Positions 47,982 through 60,559 of a stretch of 64,000 nt of DNA are shown piece by piece. The DNA lies in contig JAQFVV010000256.1 in NCBI GenBank assembly GCA_028023455.1, positions 355,001 through 419,000 on the forward strand, in the 5' to 3' direction. The stretch comes from Epiperipatus broadwayi. Taxonomy: Eukaryota > Onychophora > Udeonychophora > Euonychophora > Peripatidae. Position 1 is the first letter of the stretch; every line of letters begins with the position of its first letter. The translations under genes and the position numbers were made by a program. The notes under the pieces were generated by a model. It was given only the letters and a program-made list of their open reading frames with translations, was not told the DNA's origin and did not search any database.

Positions 47982-48096
47982 CAAGTGTTGTTAGCTGAGA
48001 GATCAGTGCAGTCGTCTTGCAAGCAAGCAGTTGGTGCAGATGGTTGTGCGGGTTCATCTCCCAGCCTCTATGCTATGATATATGGAAAAAAAAAAA
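47982..48096 (+). mobile_element. tRNA-derived SINE type B with target-site duplication
   Basis: The body has A-box-like TTAGCTGAGAGATCAGTGC, CTTGCAAGCAAGC at the anticodon position, B-box-like GCGGGTTCATCTCCC, then GCCTCTATGCTATGATATATGG and a poly(A) tail. AAAGCAAATCTGAGT (47967-47981) is repeated after the tail (about 48094-48108), a 15-bp target-site duplication. This is a textbook retroposed SINE, with polymerase III promoter boxes presumably driving transcription. Confidence 0.9.
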
Positions 48097-48109
48097 GCAA
48101 ATCTGAGTG

Positions 48110-51100
48110 AAAATTGAGAATATGTATGAATTAAAAAAATGATTAATAGAAACCTAATTTTTGATATAGGGACTGATAATATTACAAATATTGCAAAGTT
48201 AATTTGCATTCATTCAGAATTTTTGCCAAAAACAAGTGAGAATTGATTATGATAGCAGCATACTATTTATGAGTCCAATGTTCCTGATGATTATATTAAT
48301 ATTTTCTAAATTTATTTTATATTATATAAAGCTTGATTTTAAAACTCATTATTTTGTATGTATTCACTATTATATTCTATGATTTATATCTTTTAAATTT
48401 TGACTATTATATATATCACATCTATCCAGATTACTATATAACAAAGTCATCAACAGAATCTTTCATTGATTTTTTTTTTAAATATGAAATTATATAGAAA
48501 AAGAAAGGCTAATTAAAGTTTATGATAGACGGTAAATGTTTTGATATGGGGATAAATTGTACCAATGAAATGAAAAGCAGTGGTAAACTTTCATCAATGA
48601 TAACTAGTTTATAGCGGTCTATTGCCTAATTTTCTCAATCCACCTTCAGACATAAACAGAACATTATAAGTTGACGTGATTAATATGCTCAAAATTTTGT
48701 TTATTTGCTAATGCAATATAGATAAATTATTATCTATGCACTTTAGATAAATTATTGTAACAACCTGTAGAATTTGTCACCTTATTATTTTATTAACACA
48801 TCGCTGATTTGTGCGATTTTTTAAATATTCAAACAGTATAAATGTTTCATATTTTCATACTCATAATCACTGAGTGTAATTTTAAATGTTAACAAAACAG
48901 GATGTCAAAATGATTTCATAATGTTAAGTTTAAAAAAAAAATGTTCATACAAACAATGACGTCTAGCGTTTCACTATTTTTTTTCCCAGAGTTTAAATGT
49001 AACGTTTAAATTAAATTTAACTTTTAAATTTAATAAAGTCATAAAATGATTTTCAATATTAAAAAAATATATAAAATCCATTTTATAGAAGAAACGAGTT
49101 ATGAAACAATCAACTATGAAGTTTTAAAATATGTTGAAAACTTTATTTTGTATATATCGAAATTATGCATCACGTGATTCCAAAGATATGATTACAAATT
49201 TGCGTTCTGGAGAGCAAATGTTCAAATGCATATTATATATATTCTACTACAAAAATCAAATAATAGAAAACTGAATCAGGAATTTACTTGCAATTACTAT
49301 GAAGAATTATTTCTGCTAAGAGTAGTTTTTATGAAAATACTTAAAAGTTAATAAATTAAATCAAGATTTAAAATCATTAATGTTTCATATAGCTGCATAA
49401 AATAAATACTAAAAGACCAATACAAACTAAAATATAATGATCATTATTAGCTGTTTGTTCATATAAAGAACAATAAATAATATTTGGTAGTTATGTCTAT
49501 TATCAGTACAGAAGCAATGTGACCAATTATCATTCTTAGAAATAGCAACTGTGTGTATAATAATAATAATAATAATAGTAAGACAGCCGTTGAGAGATTT
49601 GTTGGGAAATTTTTTTATGACTCCCAAAAAATAATAAATTTTTAATTGTTTTACATTTTTCTAGTTTATTTTTAATGTCAGAGATGTTAGTTTTAAATTT
49701 ATTGAATCTAAGCAATTCTTGACTCATTATAGCCGTGCCATGACATAATATTAGGTTGGTCAGTATTATTATTTCTCTAGTTCTTCTGTTTTTGATAACA
49801 ATATATCCTAGTCTTTTTCACAGGAAAAACTTTCCTGATTTGAAAAATGATAAATCAGAGCTTGCTAATGAGAATATGTTTTTACTTTGATATAGTGTGT
49901 AAGATCTTTAAAGCTGGAATTATGCAGAAATAAAAGAATTATAATCGTTTAATTTATACTGAATATATAAATGTCATGAATATATTGACGTCTTTTTCTT
50001 TCTAATAAAACATAATTGATTAAATTACCTGTTTAGATATATGTAATTAGATCAACAGCTTGGTAGATATTGCTATTTTCAATTGTTTTTATAAGTATCT
50101 TTCTGTGTGTTGAAAAGATGCCAACTAATAAAAGGGAAAACTTATTTTTATTGGACTAAGCAAAGTATTTGTCAGTATTTAAACCTGTTTGATAATAAAT
50201 CTGATTTCAAGTCATTCTGTAATACAAAACCATGAATGGTTGCTGTTGTTTGATGTTTGAATGTTATAGAATACTATCTACATTTAGTAAATATTATTAT
50301 TTAAATTGAGTTTAGGAGCTCAATATATATATATACTGTGGATACAAATTATTTTTATCATATTTATATAAATGTATGTAAAAAATATACAAATAGAGTA
50401 ATAAAAAGATTGTAACTAAATTTTTTGCTATTGTTAACATGTAGTGCCAATTATACACTTGAATATACATTAAAAAACATTACTATAGAACATTTTCTTT
50501 GTAGAATCGCATTAAGAATTTTTGTTATCTCTGTGAATCTTGACATTGACTATTAAGTTTCAGGAGAATTTATATAACTCTGATTAAAAATAGTAAGAAA
50601 TGAATCATTCTTATTTAATCTCAACTACGTTTCTGCCAATCACAGGATAGTAGTTAAAAATCAATATATAGAATACCAGAAACCTGATGATATTTGAAAA
50701 TGAAAACGATTATCATGATGTTTGCTGTTAAGAATATGACAAAAATAACTATTTGTCAAGCATAACTACACAAATTGTAGAGGAAAGAAGATAAGAAAAG
50801 CCTATGGAAAACAGTCAAATAATCTAAAAGCTTAATATATGTATTGTGCAGCAAATAAAGAGGAACATATAAGTAAACATTATATGAAGATGTATCTGAC
50901 AATGATTACCTTCATAAATGATTTATATATAACCTAATGATGATTAAAAATGAAACAAATCATGTAATAAAAGTACATGACTAAAAATTTTGTTATATTA
51001 TTTAAAGAAACTGAAGAAACAAATAACAATATTGTGTTTTGTTTCAGAAATAAATGAGATGGGAAAAGTTTAAATTCTTATTTCATTTTTTAAAAACAAG

Positions 51101-51464
51101 TCAAAAAATAATTCACTTAAAAGAATGTTCAAGATTTTACAGAAAGTAGTATATACAAGGGTAGATGGGGGTTTTTTTTTGTTTGTTTTTTAGAAAATGC
51201 AGTATTCCAAGATCATCAATTATTGAAGTAGTGGTCTGAAAATATTTGGAAGTTGTATTCTATTCTTTTTAATTATTTAAAAGCTTTTAGTTCAGTTGAC
51301 TATTTGCAAACTCTGGAAATACTTCATAAATCTAAAAATTCCAAAAACCAAAAAAATATCAGATCACCCCAATTTACACTGTAAGTTCTGTTTCTCACAC
51401 TTAAGTTATGCCACTTTGTGTAAGGTTGAGTAATGAATAAATCTTATATAATAATAAATTTCAT
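48110..51464. other. spacer, nothing recognised
   Basis: Includes a short (ATA)n run at 49557-49575. Frames at 49427 and 49536 overlap and are not credible genes. Confidence 0.5.
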
Positions 51465-51600
51465 CCAGTAGTATTTTCATATTCATAGAACAGTTTCAAG
51501 GTTATGGCTATCATCAGTGAGAAGTTTTGGATCTGGGTCTAGTGCATGTGGACTTTTTCTGGATCTAGTGCACTTTTTTCCAGTGATCATCTTTTACTCT
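51465..51600 (-). repeat. FB-A fragment
   Basis: Follows the left arm of the 35.1-kb copy: CCAGTA, TAGAACAGTTTC, TTATGGCTATCATCAGTGAG, TTTGGATCT, TCTAGTGCAC and CATCTTTTA. The ends are lost. Confidence 0.7.
51480..51525 (-). ncRNA. hammerhead-like motif in FB-A fragment
   Basis: Minus strand: CTTCTCA, intact core CTGATGA (plus 51511-51517), stem II of 13 bases, GAAAC, then TGTTC. Stem III has decayed (AC opposite TT) and stem I pairs weakly, so activity is unlikely. Confidence 0.5.
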
Positions 51601-52436
51601 TTTTGTTACTATTATGTTATCAATCAAAATTTTAATGTTTTGAATCAATTTGTTTGCATAGTTATGTAGATGTGATATTATTTTAGTATCTATATATTGT
51701 TGAATTTTTATTTTAGTAATAACATTAAGCAGCACTATTCTTTGACTATGACTGATATGAAAGTAATAAAACATCACATATTAGTAACACAATACTTTTC
51801 AAAATAAATCCTATTACTTTTATTTTAGTTAAATTAGTTAGTAAAATGAAGCACAACTATATTAAATCCAAAATATCCAATTGCTAAATCCCTTTTCTCT
51901 GCATTGACTTTTTCAAGTTTCATTCTGAATGCAATGTAATTTTTTATAAAGTTTAACTGTATATTACTATGTTACTATGTTTAATAAATTTATTTTAAAA
52001 CAAAAGTTTTCAACAATGAAATCCATGTTCTAAAAACTAATCTCATGATAGAGATAGGATAGAACTGTATAAGGATTTATTAAGCTTTATCGTATATGTC
52101 ATAAATAGAAATAAAGATTTTTTACTGAAAAGCTGGAGTCATATAGTATTTGTTGACTTGATATCAATTCTGGACAAAAAATAGATATGCCTATAATTAT
52201 TAAAAAACTATGCAAGCAAGTACACTTGGATTAAACATTAAGATGTATTTAAATTTTAGACTGGTAGATCAATAGTGAAAAAAAGGTAAAAATGACTGCT
52301 GGAGAATAATCCACTAGATCCAAAAAGAGGATTTTTTTATTAAAAACATTAGAACACATTATTCTTTCTATTAAGAAGTCACAGTGATAGATGATTATAC
52401 AAAAGTTTTTAGGTTATTTATCAGATACATTATTTC
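51601..52436. other. spacer, nothing recognised
   Basis: No repeat or motif identified. Confidence 0.5.
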
Positions 52437-52618
52437 TCATGATCATCATTTCATATGCTTACAGATGCTGTTAATAAGATACCAAACTCTCCATACAGTA
52501 GTGCTACCAAGTACCTTCTTGCATCCATTGATTATGAAGATTTTCTCTTGGTGGCACTACTTTATAGAGAGTTTGGTACTCTTATTAACAATATGTGTAA
52601 TCATATGAAATGGTAATC
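52437..52618. repeat. short FB-A foldback built from its two ends
   Basis: GTTAATAAGATACCAAACTC at 52470 pairs with GAGTTTGGTACTCTTATTAAC ending 52589, and CATGATCATCATTTCATATG pairs with the segment ending 52615. CCATACAGTAGTGC and GGTGGCACTACT identify the FB-A termini. The hammerhead region is deleted. Confidence 0.8.
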
Positions 52619-52639
52619 ATGTAATGTTTTGATGGTTTT

Positions 52640-52880
52640 ATACATATCCTACCCATAGGATAATGGTGACTATGGTTTTTTGAAAAACCAAAGACACCAA
52701 TATATATATATATGCTGAACATTTCAGATCTATATGACTATAACAAGTGAGTGAGGTTGGGTTGGAAACATTTTTTTTCATTTTGGACCCCTAGATTTAC
52801 AATTAACAAAATAGGTGAAAAGTAGTTGCTGGAGAGTTGCATTAGATCCTAAGATCTAGGTCCAGTGCTTTCAAATCCAA
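52640..52880. repeat. FB-A internal fragment
   Basis: AAAAACCAAAGACACCAATA (complement of the 35.46-kb loop) and CTGGAGAGTTGCATTAGATC plus CTAAGATCTAGGTCCAGTG (right arm, 35625-35670) are recognisable in the expected order. Confidence 0.7.
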
Positions 52881-53402
52881 CTACATTATTTCTCCATATC
52901 ATTTAGTCTTTGTAGAAAACATGTTTATTCAAGGTATTCACTATAAAAAAGTGGGCATTTGTTTTGGAATAAGAAGAAAAGATATTAAAAAATTGCCTAT
53001 TCTAACAACACTATATTAATAGGTAAAAGAAAATCATATTCTAACTTAGCATGAAAGAAAAAAGTTATATTCCTGACTACTTCTAAATACGCAAAAGACC
53101 AAATTTATGTCTACTAACAAAATAATGAATTTTTAAAAAAAAATTAAAAGAATAAAAATAGCAAATGACTTTATTAGTTTTTGAGTCACTATTAATGTTA
53201 ATGTATAGTTGTAATAATTTGCAATAATGGAGACTATATCTAAGAAATTCAGTATATAATTTTTAATGACTATCCTCTGGTTGTTTGGTTCAATAATCAT
53301 TACAAAAGAGTCTTACTGAAAATAACATTGTCAATTAGAGATTATTATTATCACATTTTAAAATTTATTGTTAAGTGATGATATATATAATAAGCAGAAC
53401 TG

Positions 53403-53462
53403 AAGACCTCATGATATAGTAATTAGGCATTTGCTTGTCATCCTTATAAAATCAACTTTTAA
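53403..53462 (+). repeat. degenerate tRNA-like sequence (Asp-type resemblance)
   Basis: ATATAGTAATTAGGCAT resembles the D-arm/A box of tRNA-Asp, and CTTGTCAT places GTC in the anticodon position. The B-box region is badly mutated and the acceptor stem does not pair. It is a pseudo-tRNA or SINE head, not a working gene. Confidence 0.4.
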
Positions 53463-55072
53463 TGTGAATAAACACTTAACCAGTTCATTTCATTATTCAA
53501 TTGCAAATTAGTAAATAGATATCTAGATAATCTTAGCAAGAGATTAAACTAGAAAGAAAAATTGTAAACTTTCATTATATTTGATAAACTTGGTGAGGAG
53601 ATGTAGACTATATAAAGTTGTCATATTTTAAAAACTCTGTCAGGGATAATAGGTTTTTTTTTTATTATTTCACAATCTTGAATTCAAAAAGTAAAATAAT
53701 AACAGGTTTATAAGCTCTTGTTAATGTTTCAGCCATTTCATTCTAATCTTTCAATTATGGCAAAATTTTTCAAAAACAAGTTTCATTAAAAATAAATCAA
53801 AGATTCATGCAACATTCATGCATGAAATTGACATCAAATTTTAATCCAAGAAACTTTCATTCTTAAGACATCTCTCTGTCACTATGCTAAACTAGACAAA
53901 TCACAACTTTCACTGAGTATATGAAAAACATGATGAGCAGATTATGATTTAATCAATAAATGCTAAATAAAATTGTATAAAGTATTTTATTTATGCATGT
54001 GGCTACCCTCAAACCAACTGCCCAACAGTTTATATGTTTGAATATGAGTTTCAGAAAAATTTTAAAACTTATAAAATGGTTTCACTTTCTGACAATAAAG
54101 TCTGAAGAACTGACGTTTTTTATAAGAGATGAAATCATAAGTCTAGCGTCATAGGTATGTGACACATCCAATTTAAGTGGTAATAGAATCATATTCTGGA
54201 ACATTTATTTCTTGCTAAAAGTTGTTATATATAAAATAGCCAATTAAGATATTTATTGTCAGCTATTTGGGAAAAAAATCCAAACTTCATTTATGACATA
54301 CAGAATTTGGATATTTTTGGAAAGACTGGTGTTCTGATTTTATTAACTAATCACAAAAATTTGGTGTGTGTGTGTGTGTGTGCATAAACTGCTTACTACT
54401 ATTTCCATTGAAGTTAATAGGAAACTGTTGGAATTTCTTCAAAAGTCATTACTTTTATTTACAGTCTAATTGTGATCATATATAAGTGAACTTTTATTAT
54501 TGATTGATTATATTGCTGCTTTGATAAGAGATTGATGATATTCTATTGATTTATATAAGTACCATTGTGATATAATTTACGTATAATAACCTGTTAGCTA
54601 ATGGCACAAAAAATTGCAACATTATTCTTATCATCATCATTATTAATAATAATAAAGAAGAATTAGGCGTATATGAATATTTATTTTTAAAAAAGCATAT
54701 CTGGACTATGATTGTTTTTAAGATTGTCTATTTCAGAAAAAAAATATTTTTAAATATGGGCAATATTAATCAATCTTTTATATTTTTATTTTAATTATAC
54801 TATAAAAATCAGTTTCATATTTAATTAATACTGGAAAAAGTCAAAATTCAAAAAGATACTTATCGAAATGTAATATTATATTTCAACATTATGATTTTTG
54901 AATTTTATACAATTTTATATTTATCAGTCTTTTATTTTGTCTAAGATTTTTGTTTGCATCTGAAATTATTTAGCACTCCTTCTGTATGTTTTTCAACAAT
55001 GATTCTAACAAATTTTGAATTTTTTTTACCATTCCTATACTTATTACTCTACTGCGATTCCTTCCACTAGAT
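53463..55072. other. spacer with (TG)n at 54364-54382
   Basis: Otherwise nothing recognised. Confidence 0.5.
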
Positions 55073-55140
55073 CAGTGCTTCTTAAAGTGGTAAGCTTCCT
55101 CCCCCCCCCTCTATTGCCTTGGGATGGGTTCTGGTAACCA
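55073..55140 (+). mobile_element. hAT-like terminal fragment
   Basis: CAGTGCTTCTTAAAGTGG followed by TAAGCTTCC and a C9 run resembles the ends of hAT elements of the Charlie type (CAGTGNTTCTNAAAC...). The complementary end was not found downstream, so this is a solo end or chance similarity. Confidence 0.4.
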
Positions 55141-57811
55141 TAAAATTTTCATTGAATAATGTTGCAATAGGTTTAATGTGAAAATATTAATATATATGTT
55201 GTTTTTTTAATTGAAAGTAAAAAATGATTTTCCGGTTGAAATAATTGTAATGTCTGAAGATTTATTAAGGAAAGGTTTGTTGCAAACTTTTTTTTTTAAA
55301 TAAATGGATTTTTTTTTAATATATATATATATACATATTTAATTAAAATTAAAAAGTGAAAATACCTGAAGAAGAAAAATTAGATAGGTATTTTTTTTAA
55401 AAAAAAAAAAAAAAAACCTTTCCTAACAATTGTTAATTTTATAGTTTTTTTTTTTTAAAATGGTAATTTAGAGAAAACCTATTTCAATTGAATTAAGAAA
55501 CTGCATAAAAAAATTATTTTAAATATTTGGGTATATGTATTTTTACTTTGCTAAGAACTAAAAAAAATATTTAAGAAGTTTTAAAAAGGAGATCCATATA
55601 TTTTAATCATTATTTCTTTTTTTTCTCTTTATTTCAAATAAATTTTTATATCAAAATAGCTAAAATTCTGTAGAAGATTTTTACTCATCGGTTTATATTC
55701 CAGATTCGTACTTTTTTCTCATTTCCCAGTGTTAATTATGAGAGCAAAATTAAATTAAAACTCAAAAATAATCAGTTTGAATCAATCGAAATAGTTTGTT
55801 GAATTCAATTGATTTTGAATTTATTTCACATTTCTTAGCTTTAACATGGATAATTAGTTAAAGAAAAGACATAACAGTGAGAAAAGAATAAATAAAAGAG
55901 TGAAAAATGAATTATAAAATAATAGATCAAGAAATAACACAATCTATGATGGCCTAATTAGTAGCAAGCAGAAGGATTTATCTTTTGGAAAGTGAAATAA
56001 TCTCAAAAAAACACTCATAGGAATTTTCAAGTTTATTCTTAAGCACCACAAAGCAAAGAAAGTAAATTGTTACGATCTGATAAAATTCAAAAGTGTGATC
56101 CATTCTACTTCAAGTATTGATTTGTGTTATCAGGTGGTGATCCACAAAACTTATGTGTGTGGTTGCAATTTTGTCAATTGACTGAGATTTGAAAATTTTG
56201 TTCAACACATTGAAACCATTAACAATGAATATAAAAATAAAACAATAGACATTTTAAAAATAAAAAAGTTCAAAGTTTAAATCTACAAAAAATTATTTTT
56301 AAATCACAGGAACGTTATTTAAAAAAAAAATCTGTGATTTTTTTTTCCAAATTACTCTTATTAATTATAAATGCAAAAAAGCTATATAATAATTGGTAAA
56401 AATCTTATTTTACTAACAGTGGTTCAAATTTGCAAAACAATTTTAAAAATCCTGTATTTAAAGATGTGATTTTTTTTTTAAATGTTTACATTAGTGTGAA
56501 TATTAGAGCTAAATTGGTATCTCATATTAAACAAAGTCCAAATTTTGGTAATCCATTGATCATTCAACAAATGTAATTTAATGTTTTTGTAAGATGTGAG
56601 TATGATTGTCAACTACATAAAAATATTTATTACTTGGCAGAAACATTTCTATGACTACTAAAACACTAAATATCTTTAACAAGATAAATGTTTTGGGGTT
56701 TTTTTTTTCAGAAACTATATTTGATTCGTTAAAATGTTTTGGTGTTGTGTTTGCATATGACAGAAATTATTTCAGAATTTACATAAGAGGTAAAAAAAAC
56801 ATAATCCAGATATCAGAGGAAAATATTATATTATTCATAAAGAACATTTAATTTTTAAAATGGAAGATTTACGATAAATTTTGTCAGTTGTTTCTAATGT
56901 AGTTTATTTTATAAGTCATCAGGACATCTGTACAAGATGGGTTTTTTTATTCTATGCAAAGAAATGGATTCAAATTATGAAACCTTATATTATACTGAAG
57001 TAAAATGGTTATTGTATGGAAAAATTTTGAATAGAGTTTTAGAACTAAAAGGTGATGTTCTAATATTTTTCTTTAAAATGAAACAATTCTCAGGGTTTTT
57101 TTTTGTAATCAAAATTGGATGTGACTACTATCTATCTAATTTAGTTTATTTTTTTAGAAAGTGAAGGAACTGAATTTTTTTTCTGCAAAAAAAAAAAACC
57201 ACAGTAATCTTAAATTAATCACCAAGCTTCAAACTTTTCAAGAATAATTTTCTGCATAGTTTTCTCATTTTGAACCAAGAACCACAGATATACTTATTTC
57301 CTTGCATAATTTTGTTTTATAAAATAGCATTTTTTTTCAACCAATGTTAAAAGCATAAACTCAAGTCATACAAAGTTGACACAATTTTTAAAAAAAATAT
57401 TTTTCAAATTGAAGCCAAAATAAAAAAAATAGTTAAATAAGTGAAATTTGCAAATAATTGATACATTGCTCATCTTTCTTGTCCTTTCACAAGGAGTTAA
57501 AAGACATAAGATCAGATTCTACACTTGAATTAGAATTTTTTAGAAAGAATATAACAAAGTTTTGCATGAAATGATAAAAAGAATAATCTTCATTACTAGA
57601 TATATCCTTTTATTATTTTGAGCTTTTTCACAATGATTTATCTAAGTAAATCTTCCTTCTAACCATAAATGCATATTAAAAATAAGCATAGATCAAGTTT
57701 AGTTGTCATTAGAAAGATAATTTGAGAATTGAAATATCAGATATAAAACCATATTGGATTATTTTGTAAGTTTGATATCAATTTTGAATTAAATTTACCA
57801 TTTCTTTGTAT
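55141..57811. other. spacer with many A/T homopolymers
   Basis: Long poly-A and poly-T runs occur (for example around 55390-55410). Frames at 56651 and 56937 have no recognisable domain. Confidence 0.5.
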
Positions 57812-59225
57812 CATCATCATCATTGTCAACCATTATCAATCCACTGCAAGATGAATGCCTCTCTAAGTTCAATCCATCTTTTCTGATCTCTAGCATCTCT
57901 TCTCCATGTCACCCTTACATACTTTTTTATTTCATCCATCTATTTCACATTGTTTAATAGTCCAGTTATCCATCTACTATTGTCCCTTCTACAATATGTC
58001 CAGCCCTTCTACACTTCAGGATTTTAATCCTTTCAATAATGTCAGTAACATCTGTTTATTCTCTTACCCATGTATTGCATCTTCTAGTTACTCCTAACAT
58101 ATTTTGCTCCATATTTCTTTGATTAGTCTGAAAGCTCTACAATGAGTAACCAAGTCTCAGATCCATAAAAAAGAACTGGTAAAATACATTTATTAAAAAT
58201 CTTTCTTTTCAAACACATAAGCATATTTCCTTTCAATATTATGTTATTTCTACAAAAAATACTCTAACCAAGTTTAATTCTATGATTAATTTTATCCATT
58301 ATGTTTCTATCTGTAATAATAATCTGACCAATATATTTGTAGTTGTTAATTTATTCTAACTCATCATAATCAATCTTTATTTTTTATCTTTTGAAAAAAT
58401 CCATCAAACATTACTTTAGTCTTAACATTTACCTTTAGTCACACTTTCTTACCTTCATCTGATAACTCTTGCAACAGTTTTTGAAGCTCTGAAGCATTAT
58501 TTTCAAAAACAATTATGTCATCTACAAAATCTAAATGATTTAAATAATCTTCACTTACTTCTACTTTTTTAGCTTCCCATTTTAATCCATAGAATACTTC
58601 TTTCAGCACTGCTGTAAAAAGTTTTGGAGATATGAAGTCACTCTGTTTTTAACTCTTCTCAATGTTAAAATTCCTAGTATCATTATGTAATTTAATTGTT
58701 GCTATTGCATTTTTATAAATATTCTTCAGAATATGACAATATCCTGAGTCTATACCATGATGATCCAATGCTTTAATCACTGAAGAAATGCTTATACAAT
58801 TAAATGCCTTTTCATGATCTAAAAATCCAAAGTATAATGGTAATTCATATTTATTGATCCTTTTTATAACTTCTCTCAATACTTGGATATGATCTATTGC
58901 ACCAAAATCACTGTTAAATCCAGGTTGTTGTTTTTTTGATTAGTTAAAATCCAATGTTCTCTAGACACAAGTTGTAATTATCTTGATAAAATTTTTGTAT
59001 ATTTCTAATATCTCCTTTATAAAATCTTTTTTAAATATTAATATTATATTTTAATCATCCAGTAGATCTTTATCATTTAGACATTTTGTTTACAACTTTT
59101 CCAAAAAAAAATATTTTATTATCTGCTTTTTTTTTAAGATATTGATTATAATGTCATCATTATATGAAGCTTTTCCATTTTTCATACATTTAATTGCATG
59201 GCTCACTTCTTTATATAAAAACAAA
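57812..59225 (-). pseudogene. RTE-like LINE, 5'-truncated RT and C-terminus
   Basis: Read on the minus strand from 59225: EVSHAIKCMKNGKASYNDD (pre-RT block), QPGFNSDFGAIDHI (the usual 'QAGFR.g..t.DHI'), FGFLDHEKAFN (catalytic first Asp, with N for the usual D after F), VIKALDHHGIDSGYCHILK, IATIKLHNDTRNF and ISPKLF. Then comes FVDDI (catalytic box, plus 58517-58531) with SELQKLLQELSDEGKKV. The C-terminus reads ARDQKRWIELREAFILQWID near 57850-57900, and the 3' end is a (GAT)n run at 57812-57824, characteristic of RTE-type elements. Stops and frameshifts make it inactive. A scrap of the same family lies at 30993. Confidence 0.85.
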
Positions 59226-59565
59226 GGGAGTAAATATCTTCCCCAGAATATGATTTAAAAGCATTCTAAATGCAAAACTTTGAGGGCTTTTAAGTCATAG
59301 CCTGGGTTAGGATGATTTACTCTCTTTGTTTACATACACATTTAGCTATGTTTAATTTAAAGTTTATATATATATATATAAATTAAAGAGGCAATTTTTA
59401 TAAATAGGAAAATGTATTTAAGAGGCAATTTTTATAAATAGGAATAAAATGTATTTAATAAATAGACTAGCTGCTAACATTAAAATATGAGATTCATGAA
59501 GATTTGAATTGATGACGTTTGCTTCCACTTTGTTTTTGTTTTGTTTTTTTAATTTAATGGAAGTT
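59226..59565. other. spacer with a small tandem repeat
   Basis: AAGAGGCAATTTTTATAAAT followed by AGGAA occurs twice (59386 and 59420), next to a (TA)n run. Confidence 0.7.
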
Positions 59566-59690
59566 GATGCAGGTTTAAGAAATTAACCAAAAGTACTTCT
59601 GTGGATTTAAGGATTGTTTATAATAGTTTGTAAACCGTTAAATTTATTATTTCAGTTATAATTACAATTTTGTTTTAATTAATGGACATT
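59566..59690 (+). repeat. family B single arm
   Basis: GCAGGTTTAAGAAATTAACC, TCTGTGGATTTAAGGATTGT, TAATAGTTTGTAAACC and TTATTATTTCAGTTATAA match the right arm of the 33.4-kb foldback, then ATTAATGGAC matches its outer flank. It abuts the (TA)n run at the 3' end of the next PLE. Confidence 0.8.
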
Positions 59691-59711
59691 AAATATATAT
59701 ATATATATATA

Positions 59712-60548
59712 TTAAAATCTCAAAACTAAACTAGTCAATAAAATAATAAAAATTATTCCAAATTTACAACTCAACCAGACTAAACAAAAAATATAAACTC
59801 TGAAACACAGCCAAGGTTTTACTGCTACAAGCAGACTTCTAAAGCATAAACAACTACAAAATAATGTATTTAAACTTAAAATTAACCACAATTCCACTTA
59901 CATCCCATGCAACCTTAATATTAAAAAGAACTTTTACATAAGTTAATTGCTTCAGAATCATACTTTTTTAATAATAAATATTCTTTAATTCTTTTAATTT
60001 CATTTCTCTCAAAGAAGACAACCTTAGCCTCATCAAAATTAATAGTGTGTCCTGTATTTTTTTCACGAATATATAACGCAGAACTAAGATATTTATTTCT
60101 AAGCCTACTTTTATGTACCTCAGTTCTTTCATTTGAATTCAACTACTCTGACCTCCTCCAGAAATAGTCTTTTTATCAAAAATATCCTTTGTATCATTTC
60201 ATAAATTATTCAAAATAATATCCCTTTTCCAAGCAATTTTTTTATTTCCAAACAAATTAATATGTTTACATACAATTCTATAAGAAAGATAATTTAAATG
60301 TCAAAGAAATAACATTTTGTATTTATCCTTTACATTATTACAGTTGCTATTGCTTTTAATAAAATACTTTAATATATCAGACTACCCAACACTCAAATAT
60401 TTTTTTTATAAAATTGACCTTTTTGAAATAAAGCTACCCCATTAGAATTATTTAATCTTTTATTTCTATAACAATAATTGCTTAAAGTAGCTACTTTATG
60501 AGATACAGATTGATAGTTATCAGGTCCAATTATAGATGTGTTTTACTT
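59712..60548 (-). pseudogene. Penelope-like element, left (minus) copy
   Basis: The 73-residue frame at 60142-59921 holds the end of a GIY-YIG domain: HKSRLRNKYLSSALYI, then TGHTINFDEAKVVFFERNE and RIKEYLLLKKYDSEAINL with the Glu of the nuclease. Upstream, on the minus strand to 60548, the sequence is homologous to 60884-61227 of the plus copy (GACCTGATAACTAT, GTATCTCATAAAGTA). The 3' tail carries TTTAGAA (plus 59837-59843), a short stem and AAAAC, a decayed hammerhead-like motif. The RT region is missing, so the copy is 5'-truncated. Confidence 0.75.
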
Positions 60549-60559
60549 AACAATGATAA

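Noticed and set aside
48001-48085. Functional tRNA gene
   Set aside because: The acceptor stem does not pair, and the poly(A) tail plus target-site duplication identify it as a SINE.
50683-50708. CTGATGA followed by GAAA after five bases
   Set aside because: There is no room for stem II and no pairing of flanks.
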